The notes under the pieces: model-generated | Seen by the model: only the letters and a program-made list of their open reading frames with translations | Database searches by the model: none | Told to the model about the DNA's origin: nothing | Part shown: positions 1 to 9,120 of the stretch, one piece after another | How the letters are laid out: every line of letters begins with the position of its first letter | How positions within the stretch are numbered: the stretch's first letter is position 1 | Translations under genes and position numbers: made by a program | Source: Actinomycetota bacterium | Lineage (GTDB): Bacteria; Actinomycetota; Actinomycetes; S36-B12 | Direction: 5' to 3' | Assembly (NCBI GenBank): GCA_016717115.1 | Contig: JADKGE010000007.1 | Span: 186,001-250,000 of the forward strand | Length of the DNA stretch: 64,000 nucleotides

Positions 1-2
1 CG

Positions 3-803
3 TTCGACCGAGCGCACCTGCTGGTGCAGGCGCCCGCCGGCACCGGATACGCGAACCCGACGCCCGTTGACGTGCTCGAACTCCTCACCCTCGGTGACTG
101 CGCGTCGGTCGCGGTCGGCTACGGGCTCCTGCCGTCGTTCCTGTCCTTGAACAAGGTGCCCGTCGCCTCGCACACGCAGACGCTCCTGCTCGATGCGATC
201 CGCGACGAGATGTCCGCGCGCTCGACGCGTCCGCGGCTCCTGCTGTACGGCGAGAGCCTGGGCGCGAAGGTGCAGGAGGCGGCCATCCCGGGCGGGCCGA
301 TCGATCTCGACCACTACGGCGTCGCCGCCGCCCTGTGGGTGGGGTCCCCGGGCAGCCAGGCCTCCGATGACTTCCATGCGCGCTGCGCGGGGGAGTCGTA
401 CACCGTCGATCGCCCGGAGCAGATCCCGGACCCGATGCCGCAGCCCCGTCCGCCCGTGTGGTTCCTCGAGCACGACGGTGACCCTGTGGTGCGCAGTCGC
501 CCAGCTCTCCTGCTGCGCCGACCGGCGTGGCTGCCCGAGGACGGCAGTCGCGGGCGCAACGTCCCCGAGTCGATGACGTGGAAGCCCTTCATCACGTGGG
601 CGCAGGCGCTGGTCGACACGCTCTTCGCGACGAACGTCAAGCCGGGCGACTTCCAGAGCCTGGGTCACGACTACCGCGCCGACCTGGGCGCCGTGGTGAC
701 CGCCGCGTACGACCTGGACGCGGACGCGGCAACGGCGGAGAGGCTCGAGAGCTACCTGAGGGCCAAGGAGCTGGAGCGGGCGAGAACGATCGGTGAAGCC
801 TAG
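3..803 (+). CDS. Alpha/beta-hydrolase family membrane protein (Abhydrolase_9 type), C-terminal part
   Basis: This is the 3' part of a gene that begins before the window. The frame is open from base 3 and reads F-D-R-A-H-L-L before the GTG at 24, so that GTG is an internal valine. The protein matches the C-terminal catalytic half of the actinobacterial Abhydrolase_9 family (PF10081), whose members have an N-terminal multi-helix membrane domain that would lie outside this window. Visible signs are the nucleophile elbow YGESLGAK (serine near base 252), the conserved stretch QAPAGTGYANPTPVD and the later motif GSPG. No substrate is established for the family as far as I know. The stop TAG at 801-803 is followed by about 100 bases leading to mreB, which seems to have its own promoter. 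Confidence 0.8.
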   Translation, partial: FDRAHLLVQAPAGTGYANPTPVDVLELLTLGDCASVAVGYGLLPSFLSLNKVPVASHTQTLLLDAIRDEMSARSTRPRLLLYGESLGAKVQEAAIPGGPIDLDHYGVAAALWVGSPGSQASDDFHARCAGESYTVDRPEQIPDPMPQPRPPVWFLEHDGDPVVRSRPALLLRRPAWLPEDGSRGRNVPESMTWKPFITWAQALVDTLFATNVKPGDFQSLGHDYRADLGAVVTAAYDLDADAATAERLESYLRAKELERARTIGEA

Positions 804-863
804 CTGGCAGGCAGGGAAACGGACATTTCGGTCGTAGGGGTCGGATGGTCCCTTGGGTTGGCC

Positions 864-869
864 TAAGAT
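864..869 (+). promoter_or_regulatory. Candidate -10 element for the mreB operon
   Basis: TAAGAT lies 37 bases before the mreB ATG and would give a leader of about 30 bases holding the GGAAGG ribosome-binding site at 890-895. No convincing -35 hexamer is visible at 17-18 bases upstream, so this rests on the -10 match and position only. Confidence 0.4.
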
Positions 870-906
870 GGGATCCCCTGCTCCCGCTTGGAAGGCCACT
901 TCCCCC

Positions 907-1938
907 ATGGCTGCTTCATCGTCCTTCGTCGGCCGCGACATGGCCGTCGATCTGGGCACCGCCAACACGTTGGTGTACGTGCGTGGCCGCGGCATCGTCC
1001 TCAACGAGCCGTCGGTCGTCGCCATCAACAACAACACCGGCGGCATCCTGGCGGTCGGGTCCGAGGCCAAGCGGATGATCGGCCGCACGCCCGGCAACAT
1101 CGTCGCGATCCGTCCCCTCAAGGACGGCGTCATCGCCGACTTCGACACCACCGAGCGCATGCTGCGCTACTTCATCCAGAAGGTGCACAAGAGGCGACAC
1201 CTGGCCAAGCCCCGCCTCATCGTCTGCGTGCCGTCCGGCATCACCGGCGTCGAGCAGCGCGCGGTCAAGGACGCCGGCTACGCGGCCGGCGCCCGCAAGG
1301 TGTTCATCATCGAGGAGCCGATGGCCGCCGCGATCGGCGCCGGGCTGCCCGTCCACGAGCCCACCGGCAACATGGTCGTCGACATCGGTGGTGGCACCTC
1401 CGAGGTCGCCGTCATCTCCCTGGGCGGCATCGTCTGCTCCCTGTCGGTGCGCGTCGGTGGCGACGAGCTCGACAACGCGATCATCCAGTACGTCAAGAAG
1501 GAGTACTCGCTGATGCTCGGCGAGCGCACCGCGGAGGAGATCAAGGTCGCGATCGGCTCCGCCTTCCCGATGCCGGACGAGCCGCACGCGGAGATCCGCG
1601 GTCGTGACCTCATCACGGGCCTGCCCCGCACCATCGTGGTGTCGGCAGAGGAGATCAGGCGGGCGATCGACGAGCCGGTCCACGCGATCGTCGACGCCGT
1701 CAAGGCCACCCTCGACCGGACTCCGCCCGAACTGTCCGGCGACATCATGGACCGCGGCATCGTCCTGACCGGCGGCGGAGCACTGCTGCGCGGGCTCGAC
1801 GAGCGGCTGCGGCACGAGACCGGCATGCCGATCCTCATCGCCGATCGCCCGCTCGAGTGCGTGGCCCTCGGATCCGGCAAGTGCGTCGAGGAGTTCGAGG
1901 CTCTTCAGCAGGTCCTCATCTCGGAGCCCCGCCGCTAG
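907..1938 (+). CDS. mreB: Rod shape-determining protein MreB (actin homologue)
   Basis: MreB is the bacterial actin that forms membrane-associated filaments and guides lateral wall synthesis with MreC, MreD, PBP2 and RodA, all encoded next. The 343 residues show the first phosphate loop DLGTANT (residues 15-21), the second phosphate loop DIGGGT (from residue 159) and the adenosine-binding GGGALLRG near residue 288. Length fits the family. I chose ATG 907 because it gives the usual short lead before MAVDLGTANT and has GGAAGG upstream. An in-frame start at 853 would add 18 residues unlike the family. It is followed by mreC after 59 bases. Confidence 0.97.
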   Translation: MAASSSFVGRDMAVDLGTANTLVYVRGRGIVLNEPSVVAINNNTGGILAVGSEAKRMIGRTPGNIVAIRPLKDGVIADFDTTERMLRYFIQKVHKRRHLAKPRLIVCVPSGITGVEQRAVKDAGYAAGARKVFIIEEPMAAAIGAGLPVHEPTGNMVVDIGGGTSEVAVISLGGIVCSLSVRVGGDELDNAIIQYVKKEYSLMLGERTAEEIKVAIGSAFPMPDEPHAEIRGRDLITGLPRTIVVSAEEIRRAIDEPVHAIVDAVKATLDRTPPELSGDIMDRGIVLTGGGALLRGLDERLRHETGMPILIADRPLECVALGSGKCVEEFEALQQVLISEPRR

Positions 1939-1997
1939 CCCGACCTGATCAGGGGTCGCGACATACGTCGTGAGCTCTGGCAGGGGAGACTGTCCCT

Positions 1998-3044
1998 ATG
2001 CTCTCGCGCCGAACCCGCATCGTGCTTTCGGTGCTCGTCGTCACGGCGCTCACGTTCATCATCCTCGACCTTCGCGGCGGGGAGGGCCCGCTCACGGGCG
2101 TGCGCAACGTCGCGGCCAACGCCCTCGGCGGGCTGGAGCGCATCGCCGCCACCGCCTTCTCGCCCATCACCAACGCCACCGGCTGGTGGTCGACCATGCG
2201 CGATCAGGCCACCCAGATCGAGAACCTGACGAAGGAGAACGACCGGCTGCGCGGCGAGTCCGAGACCTTTGCCAACGACCGGGCCAGGGTCGCCGCCCTC
2301 GACGGTCTCCTGCGCGTCGCCAGCGTCGGGGAGTACCGCATGGTTCCCGCCGAGGTCATCGCGGTCGGGCCGGCGCAGGACTTCTCGTGGACCGTCACCA
2401 TCGACGCGGGCAAGGACGACGGCATCGAGCCCGACATGACCGTCATCAACGGCGAGGGCCTCGTCGGACGGGTGCTCAAGACCACCGCGAACACCTCCAC
2501 CGTCGTGCTCATCGTCGATGCGACGTCCGCGGTCGGCGGACGAGTGGCCGGCTCGGAGGAGATCGGCATCGTCTCGGGAACGGGGCGCCAGGACTCCTTG
2601 GAGTTCCAGCTGCTGGATCCGCTGGCCGACCTGCGCATCGGTGATTCGCTCGTCACCTTCGGATCGAAGGGCGGGCGGCCCTTCGCCCCCGGCCTGCCGA
2701 TCGGCGAGGTCGTCGAGGTCAGCGGCACCCCCGGCCAGCTGACGCGCGTCGCCACCGTCAAGCCGTTCATCGACGTGTCGACCCTGAGCGTCGTCGGGGT
2801 CGTCACCCGGCCGCCGCGCACGGATCCGCGCGACTCGGTGCTTCCCAAGTCGGCGACCGTGAACCCGTCACCCAGCCCGGTGCCGCTCGGGTCGGCCGCC
2901 GATGCGGCGGCAAGCGAGAGCCCGAGCCCGTCGACCGACGACGGCGCCAGCATCGCGCCGACTCCCGCGCCCGCCCCGACGAAGGAGACGGCCGCCACGC
3001 TGCAGCCCCGCAAGCCCAAGAAGGCGAGCGCGAGCCCGTCATGA
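1998..3044 (+). CDS. mreC: Rod shape-determining protein MreC
   Basis: MreC is a bitopic extracytoplasmic scaffold linking MreB and MreD to PBP2 and RodA. The 348-residue protein has an N-terminal membrane segment (about residues 8-24), a coiled coil (about 68-95, rich in Q-I-E-N-L-T-K-E-N), then the beta-domain with conserved stretches such as GEGLVGRV and VGGRVAGS. The last 60 residues form a low-complexity Pro/Ser/Ala/Lys tail, common in actinobacterial MreC. ATG 1998 is preceded by CAGGGGAG. The stop overlaps the mreD start (ATGATG at 3041), suggesting translational coupling. Confidence 0.95.
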   Translation: MLSRRTRIVLSVLVVTALTFIILDLRGGEGPLTGVRNVAANALGGLERIAATAFSPITNATGWWSTMRDQATQIENLTKENDRLRGESETFANDRARVAALDGLLRVASVGEYRMVPAEVIAVGPAQDFSWTVTIDAGKDDGIEPDMTVINGEGLVGRVLKTTANTSTVVLIVDATSAVGGRVAGSEEIGIVSGTGRQDSLEFQLLDPLADLRIGDSLVTFGSKGGRPFAPGLPIGEVVEVSGTPGQLTRVATVKPFIDVSTLSVVGVVTRPPRTDPRDSVLPKSATVNPSPSPVPLGSAADAAASESPSPSTDDGASIAPTPAPAPTKETAATLQPRKPKKASASPS

Positions 3045-3553
3045 TGTGGCGACAGGTCCTCATCATCGGGGGCGCGGTGCTGGCGGCCGTCCTCATCGAG
3101 CTGACGCTGCTCTCGCGGCTCGACCTGCCCGGCGCGACCCCGGACCTCGTGGTCGTGACCATCGTGGCCATCGCGCTGGCGATGGGGCCGATGCAGGGCG
3201 CCGCCGCCGGGTTCACCGCCGGGATCCTGGTCGACCTGGCGCCGCCCGCGGACACCCTGCTCGGCGTCAACGCCATCGTGTACATCGCGATCGGCTTCGT
3301 CACCGGCTTCGTCATCGATCCGCGCGATCGCACCGTGCCCATCGAGATGGGCATCGTGGGGCTGTCTGCGGCCGCGGCCACGCTCGGAACGGCCGCCCTG
3401 GACACGCTGCTGGGCAGCGGCCGCGTCTCCTGGGAGGACATGCCGGGCATGGCGCTGAGCAGCGCCCTGTATGCCGTGATCCTGGCCCCGCTCGTCATCC
3501 TGGCCGTGGCCTGGATCGTCCAGAAGGCGACGCCCGAGATCCTCGTCACCTGA
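3041..3553 (+). CDS. mreD: Rod shape-determining protein MreD
   Basis: MreD is the small integral membrane partner of MreC in the elongation machinery. The 170-residue product is almost entirely hydrophobic, with about five membrane segments and the MreD-like stretch MGPMQGAAAGFTAGILVDL. It overlaps the mreC stop codon by four bases and precedes mrdA by about 150 bases. Sequence conservation in this family is low, so the call leans on position and topology, but both are standard for actinobacteria. Confidence 0.93.
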   Translation: MMWRQVLIIGGAVLAAVLIELTLLSRLDLPGATPDLVVVTIVAIALAMGPMQGAAAGFTAGILVDLAPPADTLLGVNAIVYIAIGFVTGFVIDPRDRTVPIEMGIVGLSAAAATLGTAALDTLLGSGRVSWEDMPGMALSSALYAVILAPLVILAVAWIVQKATPEILVT

Positions 3554-3704
3554 TCCGTACAGAGAATATTTCGGGCAAAATGGGATAAATGGGGGTACGG
3601 GGAACGATCCTCGCCTCGAACACGTCGTACCGTCATACCTAGGACACGCGTGCTTCGGCATGCCCGAGGACCGACGACGTGCGGGTGCGGAAGGGAGCGG
3701 CGAC

Positions 3705-5860
3705 GTGAGTGAGCGCTCGAATCTGCGCCTGCTCGTGCTCGCGGTGCTCGTTGCCTCCCTGCTGGGCACCCTCGTCGCGCGAGCCTTCTACCTGCAGGTC
3801 ATGACCGGCGAGACGTATCGCGCGGCGGCCGAGGACAACACCGTCCGCGAACTCGTCGAGCCCGCCGTTCGCGGGCTCATCGTCGACCAGGCCGGCCGTC
3901 CGCTCGTCTCCAACCGCACGTCGGTCGTCGTCACGGTCGACCGACTGGCCCTTCAGCAGGAGCCGGACAACGGAGCGACCGTCATCACCCGGCTCGCCGA
4001 CATCCTCGACATGCCGGTGGAGAAGATCACCGAGCGGCTCGACAACTGCGGCACGGAGGGTGCGAAGCCCCGCCCGTCTGCTGGAACGGGTCCCCGTACC
4101 AGCCGGTGCCGGTGGCGAGCGACGTCGACACGCAGATCGCCCTGTCGATCATGGAGCGGCGCCGCGACTTCCCGGGCATCTCGGCCAAGCTGGAGGCGAT
4201 CCGCGAGTACCCGGCCCCGTTCAACGTGAACGCCGCGCACATGCTCGGGTACCTCGGCCCGGTCACCGAGGAGCAGATGACCGAGCAGGGCGACACCACG
4301 GCATTCGACCGGCTGCGGCGCACCGACGTGGTGGGCCGCTCCGGACTCGAGAAGTACTACGACGAGCAACTGCGCGGCGAGCCCGGAATCACCACGCTGG
4401 CGGTCGACACGGCCGGGCACGTCACCGGGACGCTCGAAGAGAAGGCGCCCACGGCCGGCGACTACATCGTCTCCAGCGTCGACTCGCACCTGCAGTCCGT
4501 CGTCGAGACCCAACTGGTCGGCGCCGTCCAGCGCGCCCGCAATCAGGGCTACCCGGGAACGTCCGGCGCCGCCGTCGTCGTCGACGTCCAGAACGGCCAC
4601 GTCCTCGCCATGGCGAGCTACCCCACGTACGACCCGTCCATCTGGGTCGGCGGCGTGACGAAGAAGCAGTACAAGGACCTCATCTCCAGCGACTCGCTCT
4701 CGTCGAACGCCTATCAGGGCCTCTACGCCCCCGGCTCGACGTACAAGGTGGTGAGCACCGCGGCCGCCGGCAAGGAGGGCTTCAACCTCTACGGCAGCTA
4801 CCGCTGCCCGAGCAACGTCAAGATCGGCGACCAGACCTTCCGCAACTTCGAGTCCGCCGCCTACGGAACCATCTCCCTCCAGCGCGCGATCGAGGTCTCC
4901 TGCAACACGGTCTTCTACGGGATCGCGGCGAAGATGTGGCAGGCGGCCGGCGGGCCCGACGCGGGCACCGACGGGGCGGACCCCATCGCGGTCGCGGCCG
5001 GACAGTTCGGCCTGGGCTCGCCCACCGGCGTCGATCTCCCCGGCGAGGCCACGGGCCGGGTGTCCAGCCGCACGTTCAAGGCCGACAACTGGGCGGCCAT
5101 GAAGGACACGTGGTGCACCAACGCCGCGGGCGGCTACCCCGAGACCCGGAAGACCGACCCCAAGCTGGCCGACTACTACACGGCGCTGGACAAGGAGAAC
5201 TGCACCGACGGCTACCAGTGGCGCGCAGGCGACGCGCTCAACGCTGCCATCGGTCAGGGCGACACGGCCGTCACGCCCCTGCAGATGGCCATGGTCTACG
5301 CCGCGGTCGCGAACGGCGGCACGGTCTACCAGCCGCAGGTGGCCAAGGCGATCGTGAGCGCCTCCGGCGAGGTGGTCGAGGAGTTCGATCCCGTCGTGAA
5401 GTCCGAGGTGGACATCCCCAGGTCGACGCTGAAGTTCCTGCGCAAGTCCCTGCCCGGCGTGACGACGGACGGGTCGGGCGAGACGCCGTTCCAGGGCTTC
5501 CCGCTCAAGCAGATACCGGTCGCGTCGAAGACGGGTTCGGCGCAGGTCACCAACAGCGAGGTGTCGACGTCGTGGTTCGCGTCGTACGCGCCGGCGAACA
5601 AGCCGCGGTACGCCGTGGTCATGATGGTCACGCAGGGTGGCACGGGATCGAAGACGTCCGGCCCCAGCGTGCGCAAGATCTACGAGGCCATCTTCGGCGT
5701 CCGCGGCACGTCCGTCGATCCGAGCCGGAGCGTGCTCGTCGGCGGCGCCCCCAACGACGCCCTGCCGGTGATCCGCGCGGACGGCACCCCGGTGCCCCCC
5801 AAGGGCAAGTCGTCAGGCGTGGCCCCAACCCGTACGGTGTCGACCGGAGGCGGATCATGA
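3705..5860 (+). CDS. mrdA: Penicillin-binding protein 2 (elongation transpeptidase), frameshifted in this sequence
   Basis: PBP2 cross-links peptidoglycan for lateral growth in complex with RodA. GTG 3705 (M-S-E-R-S-N-L-R) follows AAGGGAG at a good distance and precedes the single membrane anchor. The transpeptidase motifs are all present: SxxK (S-T-Y-K, serine codon 4736-4738), SxN (S-C-N, 4898-4906) and KTG (5528-5536). The gene is split. Frame 3705 runs through C-G-T-E-G-A-K-P at about 4070, and the continuation P-V-C-W-N-G-S-P-Y-Q-P is in the next frame. Adding one C to the CCCC run at 4068-4071 restores a full-length protein of about 718 residues. This is probably a sequencing error. The stop overlaps the rodA start by four bases. 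Confidence 0.93.
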
Positions 5861-7038
5861 GCGCGATCTTCACGGCGGAGACCACGCCGAGGCCGATGCA
5901 CCGCGGGCACGACGGCCGCGGCTACTGGCGAGACCTCGACTGGATCCTGCTTGTCGCCGCCCTGGCCGTCACGGTCTTCGGGTCGATGCTCGTGTGGTCG
6001 GCCAGCAAGGCCGACATGGCCTCGGGCAGCGACCCGCAGTCCTACCTCAAGCGGCACCTGATCAACGTCGCCATCGGCATCGCGCTCGGCTTCCTGGCCT
6101 CACGTATCGACTATCGGTGGCTGCGCGCCTACACGCCGCTCATCTACGGCCTGTCGGTGTTCCTGCTCTTCCTGCCGTTCGTCCCAGGCGTGGGTGCCCG
6201 GATCGCTGGCGCGCGAGCCTGGATCGACCTGCCCGGTGGGATGACCATCCAGCCGTCGGAGTTCGCCAAGGTCGCCGTCATCCTCATGATGGCGGTGCTG
6301 CTCTCGGAGAAGCGCGACATCGAGAGCGAGCCGCGTGATCGCGACGTGCTCCTGTCGCTGATGGTCGCCGTCCTTCCCATCCTCATCATCCTGGTCCAGA
6401 ACGACACGGGCACGGTGCTCATCCTCGGCTCGGTGGCCCTGTCGATCATCGCGGTCTCGGGTGCGCGCACGCGCTGGGTGATCGGCCTGATCGGCGGAGC
6501 GATCATCGGCGTGATGCTGGCGATCCAGCTCGGTCTCCTGAAGGAGTACCAGGTCCAGCGCCTCACGTCGTTCATGAATCCCTCGGCCGACGTCACGAAC
6601 GCGGCCTACAACTCCAACCAGGCGCGCATCGCGATCGGCGGCGGGGGCTGGTTCGGCTACGGGCTGTTCCAGGGCCCGCAGACGCAGGGGAAGTTCGTGC
6701 CCGTCAACGAGAGCGACTTCATCTTCACCGTGGTCGGTGAGGAGCTCGGATTCCTGGGCGCCGCGGTGCTCATCGTGCTGCTCGGCGTCGTTCTGTGGCG
6801 CGCGGTCGTCATCGCCTATCGGGCCGATGACCTGTTCGGCCGTCTCGTCGCCACGGGCATCGTCGCCTGGCTGGCCTTCCAGATGTTCGAGAACATCGGG
6901 ATGTCGTTGGGCATCATGCCCATCACCGGCATCCCCTTGCCGCTCGTGTCGGCCGGAGGCACGTCGATGATGGCCACCTGGATCGCCGTGGGCCTGCTGC
7001 AGAACGTGCGACTGCACGCAGTGCGTGCCGGCGCCTAA
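5857..7038 (+). CDS. rodA: Rod shape peptidoglycan glycosyltransferase RodA (SEDS family)
   Basis: RodA polymerises lipid II during elongation and works with PBP2, encoded immediately upstream with an ATGA overlap. The 393-residue protein has about ten membrane segments and SEDS landmarks: IQPSEFAK, the acidic loop VQNDTGT (near 6400), a large extracellular loop with SNQARIAIGGGGWFGYG, and the C-terminal GIPLPLVSAGGTS. It is the last gene of the mre-rod operon and is followed by a strong inverted repeat. FtsW would carry the same fold, but the neighbours make RodA the clear choice. Confidence 0.95.
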   Translation: MSAIFTAETTPRPMHRGHDGRGYWRDLDWILLVAALAVTVFGSMLVWSASKADMASGSDPQSYLKRHLINVAIGIALGFLASRIDYRWLRAYTPLIYGLSVFLLFLPFVPGVGARIAGARAWIDLPGGMTIQPSEFAKVAVILMMAVLLSEKRDIESEPRDRDVLLSLMVAVLPILIILVQNDTGTVLILGSVALSIIAVSGARTRWVIGLIGGAIIGVMLAIQLGLLKEYQVQRLTSFMNPSADVTNAAYNSNQARIAIGGGGWFGYGLFQGPQTQGKFVPVNESDFIFTVVGEELGFLGAAVLIVLLGVVLWRAVVIAYRADDLFGRLVATGIVAWLAFQMFENIGMSLGIMPITGIPLPLVSAGGTSMMATWIAVGLLQNVRLHAVRAGA

Positions 7039-7047
7039 CCCCACTTC

Positions 7048-7111
7048 CGCCGACTGCAGCGTCCCGCGTCATTGCGGGGCGCCTGAATGACGCGGGACGC
7101 TGCAGTCGGCG
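7048..7111 (+). terminator. Perfect 26-bp inverted repeat after rodA
   Basis: Bases 7048-7073 and 7086-7111 are exact reverse complements, separated by a 12-base loop. The position, 10 bases after the rodA stop and 20 bases before the next start, fits a transcription terminator. There is no T-run, so termination would rely on the very long stem, as often seen in actinobacteria. The length and perfection are greater than usual. Confidence 0.7.
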
Positions 7112-7118
7112 AGGCGGG

Positions 7119-7124
7119 TACCCT
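7119..7124 (+). promoter_or_regulatory. -10 element for a leaderless transcript
   Basis: TACCCT ends six bases before the GTG at 7131, and no ribosome-binding site lies between. This spacing puts the transcription start on the start codon itself, the typical arrangement for leaderless actinobacterial genes. Confidence 0.6.
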
Positions 7125-7130
7125 AGGCCG

Positions 7131-9119
7131 GTGACTTCCCCCCAGCACGACCCTGCTCCCGAGCGCGGCCGCTCGGTGTTCGACCGACTCGAGGCCCTCC
7201 TGCCGCTGGTGACCAAGCCCATCCAGTACGTGGGCGGCGAGGTGAACGCGGTCGTCAAGGAGTGGGACGACGTGACGGTGCGCTGGGCCCTCATGTACCC
7301 CGATGCCTACGAGGTCGGCGCCCCCAACCAGGGCGTTCAGATCCTCTACGAGGTGATCAACGAGCGGGCCGACGCCCTCGCCGAGCGCACCTACGCCGTG
7401 TGGCCCGACCTCGAGCTCCTCATGCGCGAGCATTCCGTGCCGCAATTCACCGTCGATGCCCACCGGGCCGTCGGCGACTTCGACCTTCTCGGCCTGTCGT
7501 TCAGCACCGAGCTCGGATACACCAACATGCTCACGGCGCTCGACCTCGCGGGCATCCCCCTCCTGGCTGTCGACCGTGATGCCTCGCACCCGATCGTCGT
7601 CGCGGGCGGCCACGCCGCGTTCAACCCCGAGCCGATCTCCGACTTCGTCGACGCGGCCGTCCTCGGCGACGGAGAGGAGGCGGTCCTCCTCATCACCGAT
7701 CTCGTTGGCGACTGGAAGCGAGCGGGCAGCCCGGGCGGGCGCGAGGGCCTGCTGCTGGAGCTCGCCAAGACCGGCTCCATCTACGTGCCCCGCTTCTACG
7801 ACGTCGACTACCTGCCCGACGGGCGAATCCAGCGCATCGCGCCGAACCGTCCCGACGTCCCGTGGCGCGTGCGCAAGCACACCCTGATGAACCTCGACGA
7901 CTGGGCGTACCCCAAGAACCCGTTGGTGCCGTTGGCCGAAACCGTGCACGAGCGCATGAGTGTGGAGATCTTCCGGGGATGCACACGCGGGTGCCGGTTC
8001 TGCCAGGCCGGCATGATCACGCGGCCCGTGCGCGAGCGCAGCATCACGAGCATCGCGGAGATCGTCGAGAACGGCCTGCAGAAGACCGGCTACGAGGAGG
8101 TCGGCCTACTCTCGCTGTCGAGCGCCGATCATTCCGAGATCGCGGACATCGCACGCAACCTCGCCGACCGCTACGAGGACAGCAAGACGTCGCTGTCGCT
8201 GCCGAGCACCCGCGTCGATGCGTTCAACGTCGACCTCGCGAACGAGCTCTCGCGCAACGGTCGCCGCAGCGGGCTCACGTTCGCGCCCGAGGGTGGCAGT
8301 GAGCGCATGCGCAGGGTGATCAACAAGCAGGTGACGGAGGAGGACCTCATCCGCACCGTGACCACCGCCTACGCCGGCGGATGGCGTCAGGTCAAGCTCT
8401 ACTTCATGTGCGGGCTGCCCACCGAGACCGACGACGACGTGCTCCAGATCGCCCAGCTGGCCCGCGACGTGATCAAGGCGGGGCGGGAGGCCACCGGAAG
8501 TCGCGACATCCGATGCACCGTCTCCATCGGCGGGTTCGTGCCCAAGCCGCACACCCCGTTCCAGTGGGCCGCGCAACTCGACCACGAGACCACCGACGCG
8601 CGACTGTACAAGCTGCGCGATGCCATCCGCGCCGACAAGCAGTACGGCAAGGCGATCGGCCTGCGCTACCACGACGGCCGGCCCGGGATCGTCGAAGGGC
8701 TGCTGTCTCGTGGGGATCGGCGCGTCGGCGCGGTCATCCTGCAGGCGTGGCGCGACGGCCAGCGGTTCGACGGCTGGAGCGAGCACTTCTCCTTCGATCG
8801 ATGGATGTCCGCGGCCGAAACCGCCCTAACGGGCGAAACCGTCGACGTCGACTGGTTCACGACACGCGAGCGCCAGCGCACCGAGGTGCTGCCCTGGGAG
8901 CATCTCGACTCGGGCCTGGACGCCGAGTGGCTGTGGGACGACTGGCAGGACGCACTCTCGGACATCGCGGTCGACGACTGCCGCTGGACTCCCTGCTTCG
9001 ACTGCGGCGTCTGCGACCAGCTCGACACGGAGATCCAGATCGGTCCGACCGGTGTCGTGCAGCTGCCGATGCCGGCCGTCCGTCCGAGCCCGGTCCTCGC
9101 CACGGCCAGCGACACCTGA
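7131..9119 (+). CDS. Radical SAM protein, TIGR03960 family
   Basis: This 662-residue B12-binding-type radical SAM protein belongs to a family found beside DUF2344 and RNase E/G genes. The N-terminal region (about 1-240) has a Rossmann-like B12-binding fold (ALMYPDAYEVGAPNQGVQIL, then SFSTELGYTNM). The radical SAM core carries the cluster motif C284-x3-C288-x2-C291. A C-terminal cysteine group, CFDCGVCDQ, lies near residue 627. The substrate is unknown to me; the linked DUF2344 protein suggests that the two act together. The GTG start matches a leaderless promoter, and the next gene starts one base after the stop. Confidence 0.88.
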   Translation: MTSPQHDPAPERGRSVFDRLEALLPLVTKPIQYVGGEVNAVVKEWDDVTVRWALMYPDAYEVGAPNQGVQILYEVINERADALAERTYAVWPDLELLMREHSVPQFTVDAHRAVGDFDLLGLSFSTELGYTNMLTALDLAGIPLLAVDRDASHPIVVAGGHAAFNPEPISDFVDAAVLGDGEEAVLLITDLVGDWKRAGSPGGREGLLLELAKTGSIYVPRFYDVDYLPDGRIQRIAPNRPDVPWRVRKHTLMNLDDWAYPKNPLVPLAETVHERMSVEIFRGCTRGCRFCQAGMITRPVRERSITSIAEIVENGLQKTGYEEVGLLSLSSADHSEIADIARNLADRYEDSKTSLSLPSTRVDAFNVDLANELSRNGRRSGLTFAPEGGSERMRRVINKQVTEEDLIRTVTTAYAGGWRQVKLYFMCGLPTETDDDVLQIAQLARDVIKAGREATGSRDIRCTVSIGGFVPKPHTPFQWAAQLDHETTDARLYKLRDAIRADKQYGKAIGLRYHDGRPGIVEGLLSRGDRRVGAVILQAWRDGQRFDGWSEHFSFDRWMSAAETALTGETVDVDWFTTRERQRTEVLPWEHLDSGLDAEWLWDDWQDALSDIAVDDCRWTPCFDCGVCDQLDTEIQIGPTGVVQLPMPAVRPSPVLATASDT

Positions 9120-9120
9120 C

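Noticed and set aside
2204..3769. Long minus-strand open frame opposite mreC and mreD
   Set aside because: High-GC DNA yields long antisense frames. Its product is arginine- and proline-rich and low in complexity, while the plus strand encodes mreC and mreD.
4064..4084. Programmed ribosomal frameshift in mrdA
   Set aside because: There is no slippery heptamer with a downstream structure, and three similar indels in other genes argue for error.
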